From: Konateibacter massiliensis
Lineage (GTDB): Bacteria > Bacillota > Clostridia > Lachnospirales > Lachnospiraceae
Length of the DNA: 64,000 nt
Direction: 5' to 3'
Assembly: GCF_900184995.1 (NCBI RefSeq)
Contig: NZ_LT860099.1
Location: 1,517,931-1,581,930 of the forward strand
Shown in pieces: positions 9,198 through 17,088 of the stretch. The position numbers and the translations under genes are program-made. Positions within the stretch are counted from its first letter, which is position 1, and every line of letters begins with the position of its first letter. The notes under the pieces are model-generated. The model was given only the letters and a program-made list of their open reading frames with translations, made no database searches and was not told where the DNA came from.

Positions 9198-9847
9198 CTT
9201 TGCCTCTTTCTAAATACACTAATTGTGACTCCATCACCGATCGGCAATATCGTCGTATCAAAATCTTCGGAATGGGTCAATTCATATAAATATTCCCGCA
9301 TTCTTGTGTGAATGGTTCTATTTCTTCTTGTCACAGCATAACGGGACTCTATAATATCTCCGTCCTGCATCACATTATCAGAAATCAGAACACCACCGTC
9401 TGCAAGAAGTCTTTTTACCTCGGGGAGAAAATTAATATACTGCGCCTTCGCTGCATCCATAAAAATCATGTCGTACTGCCCGTTTAAGGAAGACATAATT
9501 TCTTGTGCATCCCCTTCCAGAAGTGTTATCTTATCCGTCATATTTGCCCGTTTAAAATTCTCTTTCGCAATCGGAATCCGCTTCTCATATTTTTCTATTG
9601 TTGTAATATTGCAGGAAGCGTCCGTGTATTCTCCCATGAGAATTGCCGAAAAACCGACCGCAGTCCCAACCTCTAGGATGTTCTTTGGATTTTTCATCGC
9701 CAACAGCACCTTTAAAAGGCTTTGCATTTCTTTTCTTATAATCGGCACATAACTTTTGATTGCCTCTTGTTCTATCTCATCAAGCAAAGGCGTATTTCCC
9801 GAATCCAGCGAGTTAATATACGCCCTTATTCTCTCGTCTACTATCAC
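9194..9847 (-). CDS. trmR: O-methyltransferase TrmR (tRNA 5-hydroxyuridine methyltransferase)
   Basis: SAM-dependent methyltransferase of the catechol-O-methyltransferase-like class; the B. subtilis orthologue YrrM/TrmR forms 5-methoxyuridine in tRNA. Motif I is ILEVGTAVGFSAILM (about residues 58-72). The metal-binding segments MIFMDAAKAQY and LISDNVMQDG are present. At 217 aa the length is normal. It overlaps the gene before it and the gene after it by 4 bp each, indicating translational coupling in a yrrL-yrrM-yrrO arrangement. Confidence 0.9.
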   Translation of the reverse strand: MIVDERIRAYINSLDSGNTPLLDEIEQEAIKSYVPIIRKEMQSLLKVLLAMKNPKNILEVGTAVGFSAILMGEYTDASCNITTIEKYEKRIPIAKENFKRANMTDKITLLEGDAQEIMSSLNGQYDMIFMDAAKAQYINFLPEVKRLLADGGVLISDNVMQDGDIIESRYAVTRRNRTIHTRMREYLYELTHSEDFDTTILPIGDGVTISVFRKRQR

Positions 9848-10236
9848 TGGTCTTCCTCTTCTTCGCTCTCCTCAGGCTCCGTTGTAATGGTCTGGATAAT
9901 CTGCTCCACCGTCATCGACGTATTAAGCGTATATCTTCCCGCAATTACATCACCACTGACACCCGTTAGCTTCATCTGCACATAAAACACCTTCGCATCA
10001 TGAATCAAGCCTTTTTCCTCCAGCAGTTCTCCCAATTCATAGGTAGAAAGACCGCTATCGATTGACACGTTAATATCTCTGCCCGGCTCTGACGACATCG
10101 GCTGCTCTGCAAAGACGGAAAAGCCAAAGGAATAAGCCTTTAGGCCACCATTATAAATCAATATAATAATCAATGCCGCAAAAATAACTTCTATTGATAC
10201 ACTTATGATTGTCCCTGCTACCTTCTTTGCACTCAT
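9844..10236 (-). CDS. Short MltG/YrrL-like membrane protein without the transglycosylase domain
   Basis: The position before trmR is that of yrrL/mltG, but the protein is only about 130 aa against roughly 350 aa for a full MltG. A single N-terminal membrane helix (about 9-28) is followed by a LysM-like segment (VSIDSGLSTYELGELLEEKG ... IAGRYTLNTSMTVEQIIQTI) and an acidic tail. The YceG catalytic domain with its Glu is absent. The ATG at 10236 is chosen over a GTG at 10242 because AAGGCGG is spaced 8 nt from it. It may be a regulator or scaffold for peptidoglycan synthesis, which is an inference. Confidence 0.75.
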   Translation of the reverse strand: MSAKKVAGTIISVSIEVIFAALIIILIYNGGLKAYSFGFSVFAEQPMSSEPGRDINVSIDSGLSTYELGELLEEKGLIHDAKVFYVQMKLTGVSGDVIAGRYTLNTSMTVEQIIQTITTEPEESEEEEDQ

Positions 10237-10257
10237 TTCCACACCGCCTTATTGCCG

Positions 10258-10593
10258 TCAAAACTTAAGCTCCAAATCTACAAGTTTCACTATGGTCATA
10301 TTAATTTCCTGTATCATTTTACACAGTTTCAGCTCTGCCGCCAAAAAGTCCATCACCTTCTCGTCCTTTTTCATATCGGCAAATTCCTGCTCCAACATAT
10401 CTAGTTCATCAAAATAGTCCTCGGTATCCGTGTAGCTTTGCAGTTGAAAACTTCGCAAGCGATACTCATTCAACCGTATCGCAAGCTCCGTGTTTCCATG
10501 AATGGCTTCTTTCGCCTCATTATACGCCCTGTATTCTTCACTTTTTACAATCGCGTCTGCCAAGCTGTCGGTACATTGTAAAACTTGATTCAT
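10258..10593 (-). CDS. YlbF/YmcA-family protein
   Basis: All-helical cytoplasmic protein of about 111 aa. B. subtilis YlbF and YmcA form the Y-complex that affects RNase Y and developmental regulators. Characteristic features are ADAIVKSEEYRAYNEAKEAI near the start, the linker LAIRLNEYRLRSFQLQ, and the C-terminal helix LCKMIQEINMTIVKLVDLEL. The frame is open further upstream (to 10656), but that would overlap rnjA by 55 bp. The ATG at 10593 has AGGTGAT just before it and begins MNQVLQCTDS. It follows rnjA directly, which fits an RNA-decay role. Confidence 0.75.
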   Translation of the reverse strand: MNQVLQCTDSLADAIVKSEEYRAYNEAKEAIHGNTELAIRLNEYRLRSFQLQSYTDTEDYFDELDMLEQEFADMKKDEKVMDFLAAELKLCKMIQEINMTIVKLVDLELKF

Positions 10594-10601
10594 CACATCA
10601 C

Positions 10602-12266
10602 CTATACTTCCATGATAATCGGTAAAATCATCGGATTTCTCTTTGTCTTCTTCCATATATAATCACTCAAAGAATCCTTAACCGTATTCTTTATCTTGCC
10701 CCAGTCTGAGACATTTTTACTGATACAGCTGTCAAGCGCGTCACTCACTACCTGTCTTGCTTCTTCCATAAGTCCTTCTGATTCTCTTACATACACAAAG
10801 CCTCTGGATACAATATCCGGTCCCGCCAGCACCTGATTGCTGTATCTCTCCAAGGTCAATACTACAATCATAATGCCATCCTCTGCCAGGTGCTGTCTGT
10901 CACGAAGTACAATATTTCCGACATCGCCTACGCCAAGTCCGTCCACAAAAATTGCTCCCGTCTGAACTTTTCCTGTTACGCCAACGGTTTCTTCATTAAG
11001 CTCTAATACATCTCCTGACTGCAGGATAAAAACATTTTCCTTCGGTATTCCAATGCTCTTTGCCACTTCGGCATGAGCCTGTAAATGTCTGTATTCACCA
11101 TGAACCGGAATCGCATATTTCGGGCGTACAAGGGAGTAAATCAGCTTTATTTCCTCCTGACACGCATGTCCTGAAACGTGGGTATCCTGAAAGATTACCT
11201 TGGCTCCGCTTCTGGATAACTCATTGATTACCTTCGATACTGCCTTCTCATTACCCGGAATAGGGTTAGAGCTGAAAATTACGGTATCTCCCGGCTTAAT
11301 TGCAACTTTTTTATGAATATGCGCTGCTATTCTGGAAAGCGCTGCCATTGACTCACCCTGACTACCAGTTGTGACAAGCACCGTCTGCTCATCAGGATAA
11401 TTTTTCATCTGTTCAATATCAATTAAAGTGTTGTCCGGAATATTAATATAGCCAAGCTCTGTTGCAATGCCGATGATGCTTACCATACTTCTTCCCTCTA
11501 CAACAACTTTTCTGCCATATTTATATGCAGAGTTAATAATCTGCTGCACTCTGTCTACGTTAGACGCAAAGGTAGCTACAATAATTCTGGAATTTTTATT
11601 TTCTGCAAAAATATTATCAAATGTCTTTCCTACTGTCTTCTCAGACATAGTAAAGCCAGGTCTCTCCGCGTTGGTACTGTCGCACATCAGTGCAAGCACA
11701 CCTTTTTTACCGATTTCTCCAAATCTCTGTAAATCAATTACATCACCAAAAACAGGTGTGTAATCTACTTTAAAGTCACCTGTGTGAACAACCGTTCCTG
11801 CCGGTGAATAAATTGCAAGAGCTGAAGCATCCGCAATACTATGATTTGTCTTGATAAACTCAATACGGAACGCGCCCAGATTGATAGACTGTCCGTGTTT
11901 TACCACTTTTCTTCTTGTGGACTTCATAAGTCCGTGCTCTTTCAGCTTATTTTCAATAATTCCCATCGTCAACTTCGTCGTATAAATCGGAATATTAATA
12001 TTCTTCAATACATACGGCAATGCACCGATATGATCCTCGTGTCCGTGCGTGATGACAAAGCCTTTCACCTTATCAATGTTGTCCTTTAAATAGGTCACAT
12101 CTGGTATTACCAAGTCAATTCCGAGCATATCATCCTCCGGAAATGACAGACCGCAGTCCACAACAATAATACTGTCCTCGAATTCAAAGGCAGTAATGTT
12201 CATTCCTATTTGCTCTAATCCGCCCAACGGAATGATTTTCAATTTTGAGTTGTTAATGTTTTTCAA
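10602..12266 (-). CDS. rnj: Ribonuclease J
   Basis: Metallo-beta-lactamase/beta-CASP ribonuclease with 5'-exo and endonuclease activity in mRNA decay and rRNA processing. The zinc motif HGHEDHIGALP begins at His74. Further metal ligands include NHSIADASALAI and VHTGDFKVD. The beta-CASP and C-terminal domains follow, with PVHGEYRHLQAHAEVA. The 554-aa length is standard. The start is TTG at 12266 with GGAGG 9 nt upstream. Only one RNase J gene is in the window, so RnjA versus RnjB is not resolved. Confidence 0.95.
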   Translation of the reverse strand: MKNINNSKLKIIPLGGLEQIGMNITAFEFEDSIIVVDCGLSFPEDDMLGIDLVIPDVTYLKDNIDKVKGFVITHGHEDHIGALPYVLKNINIPIYTTKLTMGIIENKLKEHGLMKSTRRKVVKHGQSINLGAFRIEFIKTNHSIADASALAIYSPAGTVVHTGDFKVDYTPVFGDVIDLQRFGEIGKKGVLALMCDSTNAERPGFTMSEKTVGKTFDNIFAENKNSRIIVATFASNVDRVQQIINSAYKYGRKVVVEGRSMVSIIGIATELGYINIPDNTLIDIEQMKNYPDEQTVLVTTGSQGESMAALSRIAAHIHKKVAIKPGDTVIFSSNPIPGNEKAVSKVINELSRSGAKVIFQDTHVSGHACQEEIKLIYSLVRPKYAIPVHGEYRHLQAHAEVAKSIGIPKENVFILQSGDVLELNEETVGVTGKVQTGAIFVDGLGVGDVGNIVLRDRQHLAEDGIMIVVLTLERYSNQVLAGPDIVSRGFVYVRESEGLMEEARQVVSDALDSCISKNVSDWGKIKNTVKDSLSDYIWKKTKRNPMILPIIMEV

Positions 12267-12303
12267 TCAATTATACCTCCAAGTATTTAAATTTTTCCGC
12301 ACA

Positions 12304-12768
12304 TTATTCTGATTCGTTTTTCTCTGCCAGACAATCCTTGCAATGTCCATAAAGCTTTACTTCATGATCCAATACCTGAAAGGAAACAGAATCCATGATT
12401 CTCGCCTCCAACTCGTCCAATAAATCATCTTCAAAGGAAAGTACTTTCCCGCACTTGACACAGATAAGATGATGATGATGGTGTTTATTCGAATCGTCGC
12501 CATGACTGTTTATCTCATAACGAACAAAACCATCATCTAAATTGATACGGTCAATCAAGTGAAGCTCTAGTAAAAGCTGAATTGTTCTATATACTGTGGC
12601 TAATCCGATTTCCGGAAAATCCACTTTTATTAATTCGTATATTTCTTCTGCCGTTAAATGCTTGTCAGGTGAATTGGATAATACTTCAAGAACCCTAACT
12701 CTTTGTGTTGTCACTTTTAAGCCTTTTTGTCTTAGTAATTCCTTGAACCCATCCTTGTCAACTGACAT
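12304..12768 (-). CDS. Fur-family metalloregulator
   Basis: Metal-dependent repressor of the Fur/PerR/Zur group, 154 aa. The winged helix has LTAEEIYELI and GLATVYRTIQLLLE. The dimerization domain has a run of five His, then CVKCGK and a second CKDC near the C-terminus, the structural zinc site. The start is taken as ATG at 12768, 7 nt behind GAGAGG, instead of the GTG at 12777 inside that site. The specificity (iron, peroxide or zinc) cannot be settled from sequence. It lies between the IreB cluster and rnj. Confidence 0.88.
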   Translation of the reverse strand: MSVDKDGFKELLRQKGLKVTTQRVRVLEVLSNSPDKHLTAEEIYELIKVDFPEIGLATVYRTIQLLLELHLIDRINLDDGFVRYEINSHGDDSNKHHHHHLICVKCGKVLSFEDDLLDELEARIMDSVSFQVLDHEVKLYGHCKDCLAEKNESE

Positions 12769-12830
12769 TAATTTCACCTCTCATAACTAGAATAAAATGC
12801 TATATCAATCAGCCATAGGCTGTATTTACC

Positions 12831-13085
12831 TTAGTTTTGTAGTTCAATGTCCTCTAATATCTCCGAGAAAATCTTGGAAACATATTCCAATTCCTCATCT
12901 TCATCCACAATTTCGTAGACTGCCTCTTCATCCTCCGCGTTCGACAGATCTTTTAAAATCAGGGCGTCTGCATCACCCTCCTCTTCCTCCGTTACGAGGA
13001 TATAATTAATCCCGTTTATTTTTGTCTCTTCAAGAACAAAAAATTCAACGGTCTCATCATCTATCATAAATTCAATTTTTTCCAT
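12831..13085 (-). CDS. DUF1292 (YrzB-like) acidic small protein
   Basis: Small acidic cytoplasmic protein of 84 aa and unknown function. It has the DUF1292 pattern of an N-terminal beta-strand segment (VEFFVLEETKINGINYILVT), an acidic linker, and the end EAVYEIVDEDEELEYVSKIF. The ATG at 13085 is preceded by TTGGAGGAAAGA; a TTG further up lies inside this site. DUF1292 is usually found with ireB and ruvX, as here. Confidence 0.88.
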   Translation of the reverse strand: MEKIEFMIDDETVEFFVLEETKINGINYILVTEEEEGDADALILKDLSNAEDEEAVYEIVDEDEELEYVSKIFSEILEDIELQN

Positions 13086-13120
13086 TCTTTCCTCCAATTA
13101 TGCCAAAACCAGTATTTTTC

Positions 13121-13555
13121 CTAATTCTGCTTTTGGTTAGACAAAAAATCCAGATAGCCTTGCAAAATAAAGACTGCCGCAAGCTTATCCACATAGAGTT
13201 TCCTGTCTTCTCTTCTTATCTCGCCCTCTGCCATCGTTCTGTCCGCTTCCACTGTTGTCAGCCGTTCATCCCACATTGTGACCGGAAGCCCTGTCCGTTT
13301 TTCCAGTATTTCCTTAAATTCAAGAGACTTCTGTGCCCTGTCTCCGATGGTATTATTCATATTCTTAGGGAAACCGAGTACGATTTCCTCCACTTCATAT
13401 TCCTGTATCAATTCTTCCAGACGCGCCAGTGTTTGTCTCAGTTTGTTCTCTGCTTTTCTTCGCACAATTTCAATTCCTTGAGCTGTATAGCCCAAAGAAT
13501 CACTGATTGCAACACCAACCGTCTTAGAGCCGTAATCCAAGCCCATTATCCGCAT
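13121..13555 (-). CDS. ruvX: Pre-16S rRNA nuclease / RuvX (YqgF)
   Basis: RNase H-fold nuclease of 144 aa that matures the 16S rRNA 5' end; once called a Holliday junction resolvase. The first catalytic Asp is in [16 protein letters not shown], the middle motif is [17 protein letters not shown], and the third motif is [14 protein letters not shown]. It lies between ireB (7 bp gap) and the DUF1292 gene. Confidence 0.93.
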   Translation of the reverse strand: MRIMGLDYGSKTVGVAISDSLGYTAQGIEIVRRKAENKLRQTLARLEELIQEYEVEEIVLGFPKNMNNTIGDRAQKSLEFKEILEKRTGLPVTMWDERLTTVEADRTMAEGEIRREDRKLYVDKLAAVFILQGYLDFLSNQKQN

Positions 13556-13562
13556 AGTTCAC

Positions 13563-13826
13563 CTATTCCCATTTGTTCGTCTTAATGTATTCTCTTAAGA
13601 CCTCTTCCACAAGCTCGTCACGTTCTACCTTCATAATTAGATTTCTGGCATTGCGATGACTCGTAATATAAGTCGGATCGCCTGACATAATATACCCGAC
13701 AATCTGGTTCACAGGATTATAACCCTTTTCGACCAATGCCTGATACACGATGTCAAGAACTTCCTTTACCTGTACTACCGGTTCCGCCTGTACTTTAAAA
13801 TATTGTGTATTATTCATATCCTGCAT
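13563..13826 (-). CDS. ireB: IreB-family regulatory phosphoprotein (DUF965)
   Basis: IreB is a substrate of the Ser/Thr kinase IreK in Enterococcus and modulates cephalosporin resistance there. The 87-aa protein has the conserved block VYQALVEKGYNPVNQIVGYI followed by SGDPTYITSHRNARNLI and EVLREYIKTNKWE. It is the first gene of the ireB-ruvX-DUF1292-fur run. The ribosome binding site is modest (AAGGG). An internal ATG at residue 4 is possible but has poorer spacing. Confidence 0.92.
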   Translation of the reverse strand: MQDMNNTQYFKVQAEPVVQVKEVLDIVYQALVEKGYNPVNQIVGYIMSGDPTYITSHRNARNLIMKVERDELVEEVLREYIKTNKWE

Positions 13827-13889
13827 ACTACCACGCCCTTAATTCGTTATATTCCTATTCTAATATAATTTGTCATAAAATTCAATGAA

Positions 13890-15203
13890 TTATTTAATAT
13901 TTTTCATTTCCGCCAGTATAACATTATGCCCTATCCGCTCTGCGCCTACACATTGCACGATTTTATTCTCCAGATTTTCATCAGAAGACACGGCACATTT
14001 TATATATTCCTTGCTGTGTCCGACATAATATTCCACACCGTCAATCGTAGTCTTTTCTTCTATGAGTACCTCTAAGTCTCTTCCAATCTGTTTATTCAGA
14101 TATTCCTTGGACTGTTCTTTTGTTATAGTTAAAAGCTGCTCGCTTCGTGTGCCCTTAATTTGCTCGTCCACCTGGTTTTCCATTGCTGCCGCCTTTGTAC
14201 CCTGACGCTTTGAATATTTAAAGACATGCATTTCAAAGAAATTAACCTTCTTCACATATTCCTTTGTCACCGCAAATTCTTCCTCTGTTTCCCCCGGAAA
14301 TCCGACGATAACATCGGTTGTGATTGCAGGCATATCAAAATATTTGCGAAGCAGACAGCATTTCTCATAATATTCCTCTGCGCTGTATCTTCTGTTCATG
14401 CGTTTCAATGTCTCATCACAGCCACTTTGCAGGGAAAGATGAAAATGAGGACAGATTTTCTCCATCTCTGAAAGGGTTTTCGCAAATTTTTCTGTTATAA
14501 TACGAGGCTCCAGAGAACCCAGACGGATACGCTTGATTCCATCCACTTGATTCACTGCAACGATAAGGGATAATAAATCCTCTCCCTCCAAATCGACACC
14601 ATAGGAGCTTAAGTGAATTCCGGTCAGAACAACCTCCTGAAAACCTTTCTGTGCCAGCTTTTCCACTTCTTTTATGACATGGTCTATCTGCCTGCTTCTC
14701 ACTCTTCCTCTCGCAAACGGAATGATGCAATAGCTGCAAAACTGGTTACAGCCGTCCTGTACCTTAATGATAGCTCTCGTGTGCTCCAAAGAGCTTTCCA
14801 ATTCCAGTTCTTCATATTCTGCCGTGTGATTGATGTCAATCACATATTCTAACTCTTTGTTGCTCTCAAATTCATTCAGAATCGTAACAATATCCTTCTT
14901 TTTATTATTTCCGACAATAATATCCACGCAGTTATCCAGCTCGACCTGCTCTTTGGAGGCTTGGGCATAGCACCCGGTTGCCACCACGACAGCGTCCGGA
15001 TTCATCTTCTTCGCCTTGTGGAGCATCTGTCTTGACTTTCTGTCTGCTATATTTGTAACCGTGCAGGTGTTAATGATATATACATCTGCTTTATCTGTAA
15101 AATCCACAATCTCATAGCCGTTCTGCTGAAGCATCTGCTGCATAGCTTCCGTTTCATAGGCATTCACCTTACAGCCCAGATTGTGTAGTGCCGCTTTCTT
15201 CAT
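13890..15203 (-). CDS. mtaB: tRNA t6A37 methylthiotransferase MtaB
   Basis: Radical SAM enzyme that converts t6A37 to ms2t6A37 in tRNA. The N-terminal cluster-binding domain has Cys in HNLGCKVNAYE, NTCTVTNIADRKS and ATGCYAQ. The radical SAM cluster is CNQFCSYC at about residue 150, and a C-terminal TRAM-like domain follows. The 437-aa length is standard. It is about 60 bp upstream of ireB and may be in the same transcript. Confidence 0.95.
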   Translation of the reverse strand: MKKAALHNLGCKVNAYETEAMQQMLQQNGYEIVDFTDKADVYIINTCTVTNIADRKSRQMLHKAKKMNPDAVVVATGCYAQASKEQVELDNCVDIIVGNNKKKDIVTILNEFESNKELEYVIDINHTAEYEELELESSLEHTRAIIKVQDGCNQFCSYCIIPFARGRVRSRQIDHVIKEVEKLAQKGFQEVVLTGIHLSSYGVDLEGEDLLSLIVAVNQVDGIKRIRLGSLEPRIITEKFAKTLSEMEKICPHFHLSLQSGCDETLKRMNRRYSAEEYYEKCCLLRKYFDMPAITTDVIVGFPGETEEEFAVTKEYVKKVNFFEMHVFKYSKRQGTKAAAMENQVDEQIKGTRSEQLLTITKEQSKEYLNKQIGRDLEVLIEEKTTIDGVEYYVGHSKEYIKCAVSSDENLENKIVQCVGAERIGHNVILAEMKNIK

Positions 15204-15394
15204 AAAGTTCTCCTTTTCATAATCTTATACAAATTTACTTTTGTCCCATTGTACGCTTTGTCCAACAACTGTGATTTATTTGTAAATTGCTTGTGAAGTC
15301 TGTTTCAAACTTATCGCGATTGCACATATTACCACTTTATTTTTGTTCAAAACATGAAAATTCCGTCAAATCTAATCTTTCTGGTAATTGCATC

Positions 15395-15423
15395 TTGACT
15401 TTTATTTTCCATAAATGTAAGAT
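15395..15423 (+). promoter_or_regulatory. Sigma-A promoter of the HPr-like gene
   Basis: TTGACT (15395-15400) and TAAGAT (15418-15423) have 17-bp spacing, about 30 bp before the ribosome binding site GGGAGG of the gene at 15456. Confidence 0.6.
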
Positions 15424-15455
15424 AAGTATATCAAAACACAAGGGAGGTTTTAAAG

Positions 15456-15686
15456 ATGAAAACAGTTCAAATTTCTTTAAATTCTATCGATAAAGTAAAA
15501 TCATTTGTTAACGAAATCACTAAATTTGATTATGATTTTGACTTAGTTTCAGGAAGATATGTAATTGATGCGAAATCTATCATGGGCATTTTCAGTTTGG
15601 ATTTATCAAAGCCAATCGACTTAAATATTCATGCTGAGGACGAAATTGAAACTATATTAGCAGTGCTTAAGCCTTATTTAATCTAA
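15456..15686 (+). CDS. HPr-like protein lacking the phosphorylatable histidine
   Basis: 76-aa protein with the HPr fold pattern. The segment SGRYVIDAKSIMGIFSLDLS matches the HPr region around regulatory Ser46 (KSIMG). The GLHARPA active-site loop with His15 is replaced by SIDKVKSFVN, so it cannot carry phosphate in the phosphotransferase relay. Such proteins are common in Clostridia and may be regulatory like Crh, which is an inference. The ribosome binding site is GGGAGG. It stands alone on the plus strand with its own promoter and terminators, between two minus-strand operons. Confidence 0.85.
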   Translation: MKTVQISLNSIDKVKSFVNEITKFDYDFDLVSGRYVIDAKSIMGIFSLDLSKPIDLNIHAEDEIETILAVLKPYLI

Positions 15687-15712
15687 TCACAGCTTATTCG
15701 TCAACAATATGG

Positions 15713-15745
15713 TATAGAAACCAATCAATTGGTTTTCTATTTTTA
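15713..15745 (+). terminator. Weak terminator-like hairpin after the HPr-like gene
   Basis: Arms GAAACCA and TGGTTTTC flank a short loop, followed by TATTTTTA. A second, stronger hairpin follows at 15765. Confidence 0.45.
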
Positions 15746-15764
15746 AAATTTAAAAATGGATTTC

Positions 15765-15798
15765 AAAGCAGTTGCCCAACAAAGCAACTGCTTTTTTA
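15765..15798 (+). terminator. Rho-independent terminator of the HPr-like gene
   Basis: A perfect 11-bp stem AAAGCAGTTGC / GCAACTGCTTT with an 8-nt loop and six T downstream on the plus strand. Confidence 0.85.
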
Positions 15799-15807
15799 TA
15801 TCATTAT

Positions 15808-15879
15808 GCACACGAATGCAAATGGAAGATGTCACTACGCAATCCGTTCGTGTGCGAAGTGTGAGCAAAGCTCACACTT
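15808..15879. repeat. Compound palindrome at the 3' end of thiI
   Basis: Two inverted repeats lie back to back. GCACACGAA (15808-15816) pairs with TTCGTGTGC (15847-15855), enclosing 30 nt. AAGTGTGAGC (15857-15866) pairs with GCTCACACTT (15870-15879) over a 3-nt loop. No clear T-run follows on the minus strand, so this is not a classic terminator. It could protect the thiI mRNA end or be a dispersed intergenic repeat; no second copy was found in the window. Confidence 0.6.
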
Positions 15880-15895
15880 TGTTCTATTCTCTCAT

Positions 15896-17074
15896 CTATT
15901 CACAAATAATAACTTCGTCTGTTGCAAGTGCCGTCGCTACCAGCTCTTCAATTTTTTCTTCCAGATTTCTCTCGGAACGCTTGATAATATTAATATTAGG
16001 CTTCGTAACCGGATGCTTTGCCACAAATATCGTACAGCAGTCCTCATAAGGAAGAATGGATGTCTCAAACGTGTTAATCCTCTGCGCAATATCTACGATA
16101 TCCTGTTTGTCGAAGCTGATAACCGGACGCATAACCGGCATTGTACACACTTCGTTTGTCGCAGCAAGACTCTGTAACGTCTGGCTTGCCACCTGACCGA
16201 TGCTCTCTCCTGTAATCAGTGCCAAGGAGCCAGTCTCCTTTGCGATATGTTCTGCGATTTTCATCATATATCTTCGCATAATGATGGTCAGCTCATCATG
16301 CGGGCATTTTTCATAAATATAGAGCTGAATATCTGTAAAATTAATAACATGCAAATGAATCGGACCGGAATATACCGCTACCAGCTTTGCAAGATCAACC
16401 ACCTTCTGCTTCGCTCTCTCGCTTGTGTAAGGAGGAGCATGGAAATATACCGCATCAATCTTAACGCCTCGTTTTGACACCATATAGCCTGCCACAGGGC
16501 TGTCAATTCCACCGGAGAGTAAAAGCATTGCTTTTCCGTTCGTTCCGACCGGCATACCGCCTGCTCCCGGTATCACTTGGGAGTAGATGTAAATCTTTTC
16601 TCTTATCTCAATATTTAAAAGAATATCAGGCTTATGGACATCCACCTTCACATTCGGGAATGCCTGCAAAATCTTTTCTCCTATACTGTAATTAATCTGC
16701 ATGGAATCAAGTGGATAGTTTTTTCTGGCACGTCTGGCGTTCACCTTAAATGTCATGTCAAGTGTCGGATGTGCCTCCTTAAAATATTCAACAACGGACT
16801 CGGCAAGCTTATCAAAGCCCTCATCCTCCACATGGACAACCGGGCATATCCCGACAATACCAAACACCTTTTGCAAAGATGCAATTGTCTCCTCATAATC
16901 ATATTCGCTTAGAACTTCCACATACATTCTTCCCTGTTGCTTGGATACCTCAAATTTGCCCTCCACCTTTTTTAGAGCATGCTTAATCTGTTTTACGAGC
17001 GCATCCTCAAAAATATAGCGGTTTTTGCCTTTGATACCGATTTCTCCGTATTTGATTAAAAATGATTTAAACAT
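15896..17074 (-). CDS. thiI: tRNA 4-thiouridine synthase ThiI
   Basis: Activates U8 of tRNA with ATP for sulfur insertion and can supply sulfur for thiamine. The N-terminal ferredoxin-like/THUMP region (about 1-165) is followed by the PP-loop ATPase with LLLSGGIDSPVAGYMVSKRG at about residue 183. The 392-aa protein ends after the PP-loop domain without a rhodanese extension, as is usual in Firmicutes. It lies 14 bp after a cysteine desulfurase, its likely sulfur donor. Confidence 0.96.
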   Translation of the reverse strand: MFKSFLIKYGEIGIKGKNRYIFEDALVKQIKHALKKVEGKFEVSKQQGRMYVEVLSEYDYEETIASLQKVFGIVGICPVVHVEDEGFDKLAESVVEYFKEAHPTLDMTFKVNARRARKNYPLDSMQINYSIGEKILQAFPNVKVDVHKPDILLNIEIREKIYIYSQVIPGAGGMPVGTNGKAMLLLSGGIDSPVAGYMVSKRGVKIDAVYFHAPPYTSERAKQKVVDLAKLVAVYSGPIHLHVINFTDIQLYIYEKCPHDELTIIMRRYMMKIAEHIAKETGSLALITGESIGQVASQTLQSLAATNEVCTMPVMRPVISFDKQDIVDIAQRINTFETSILPYEDCCTIFVAKHPVTKPNINIIKRSERNLEEKIEELVATALATDEVIICE

Positions 17075-17088
17075 CCGTTTCCTCCAGA

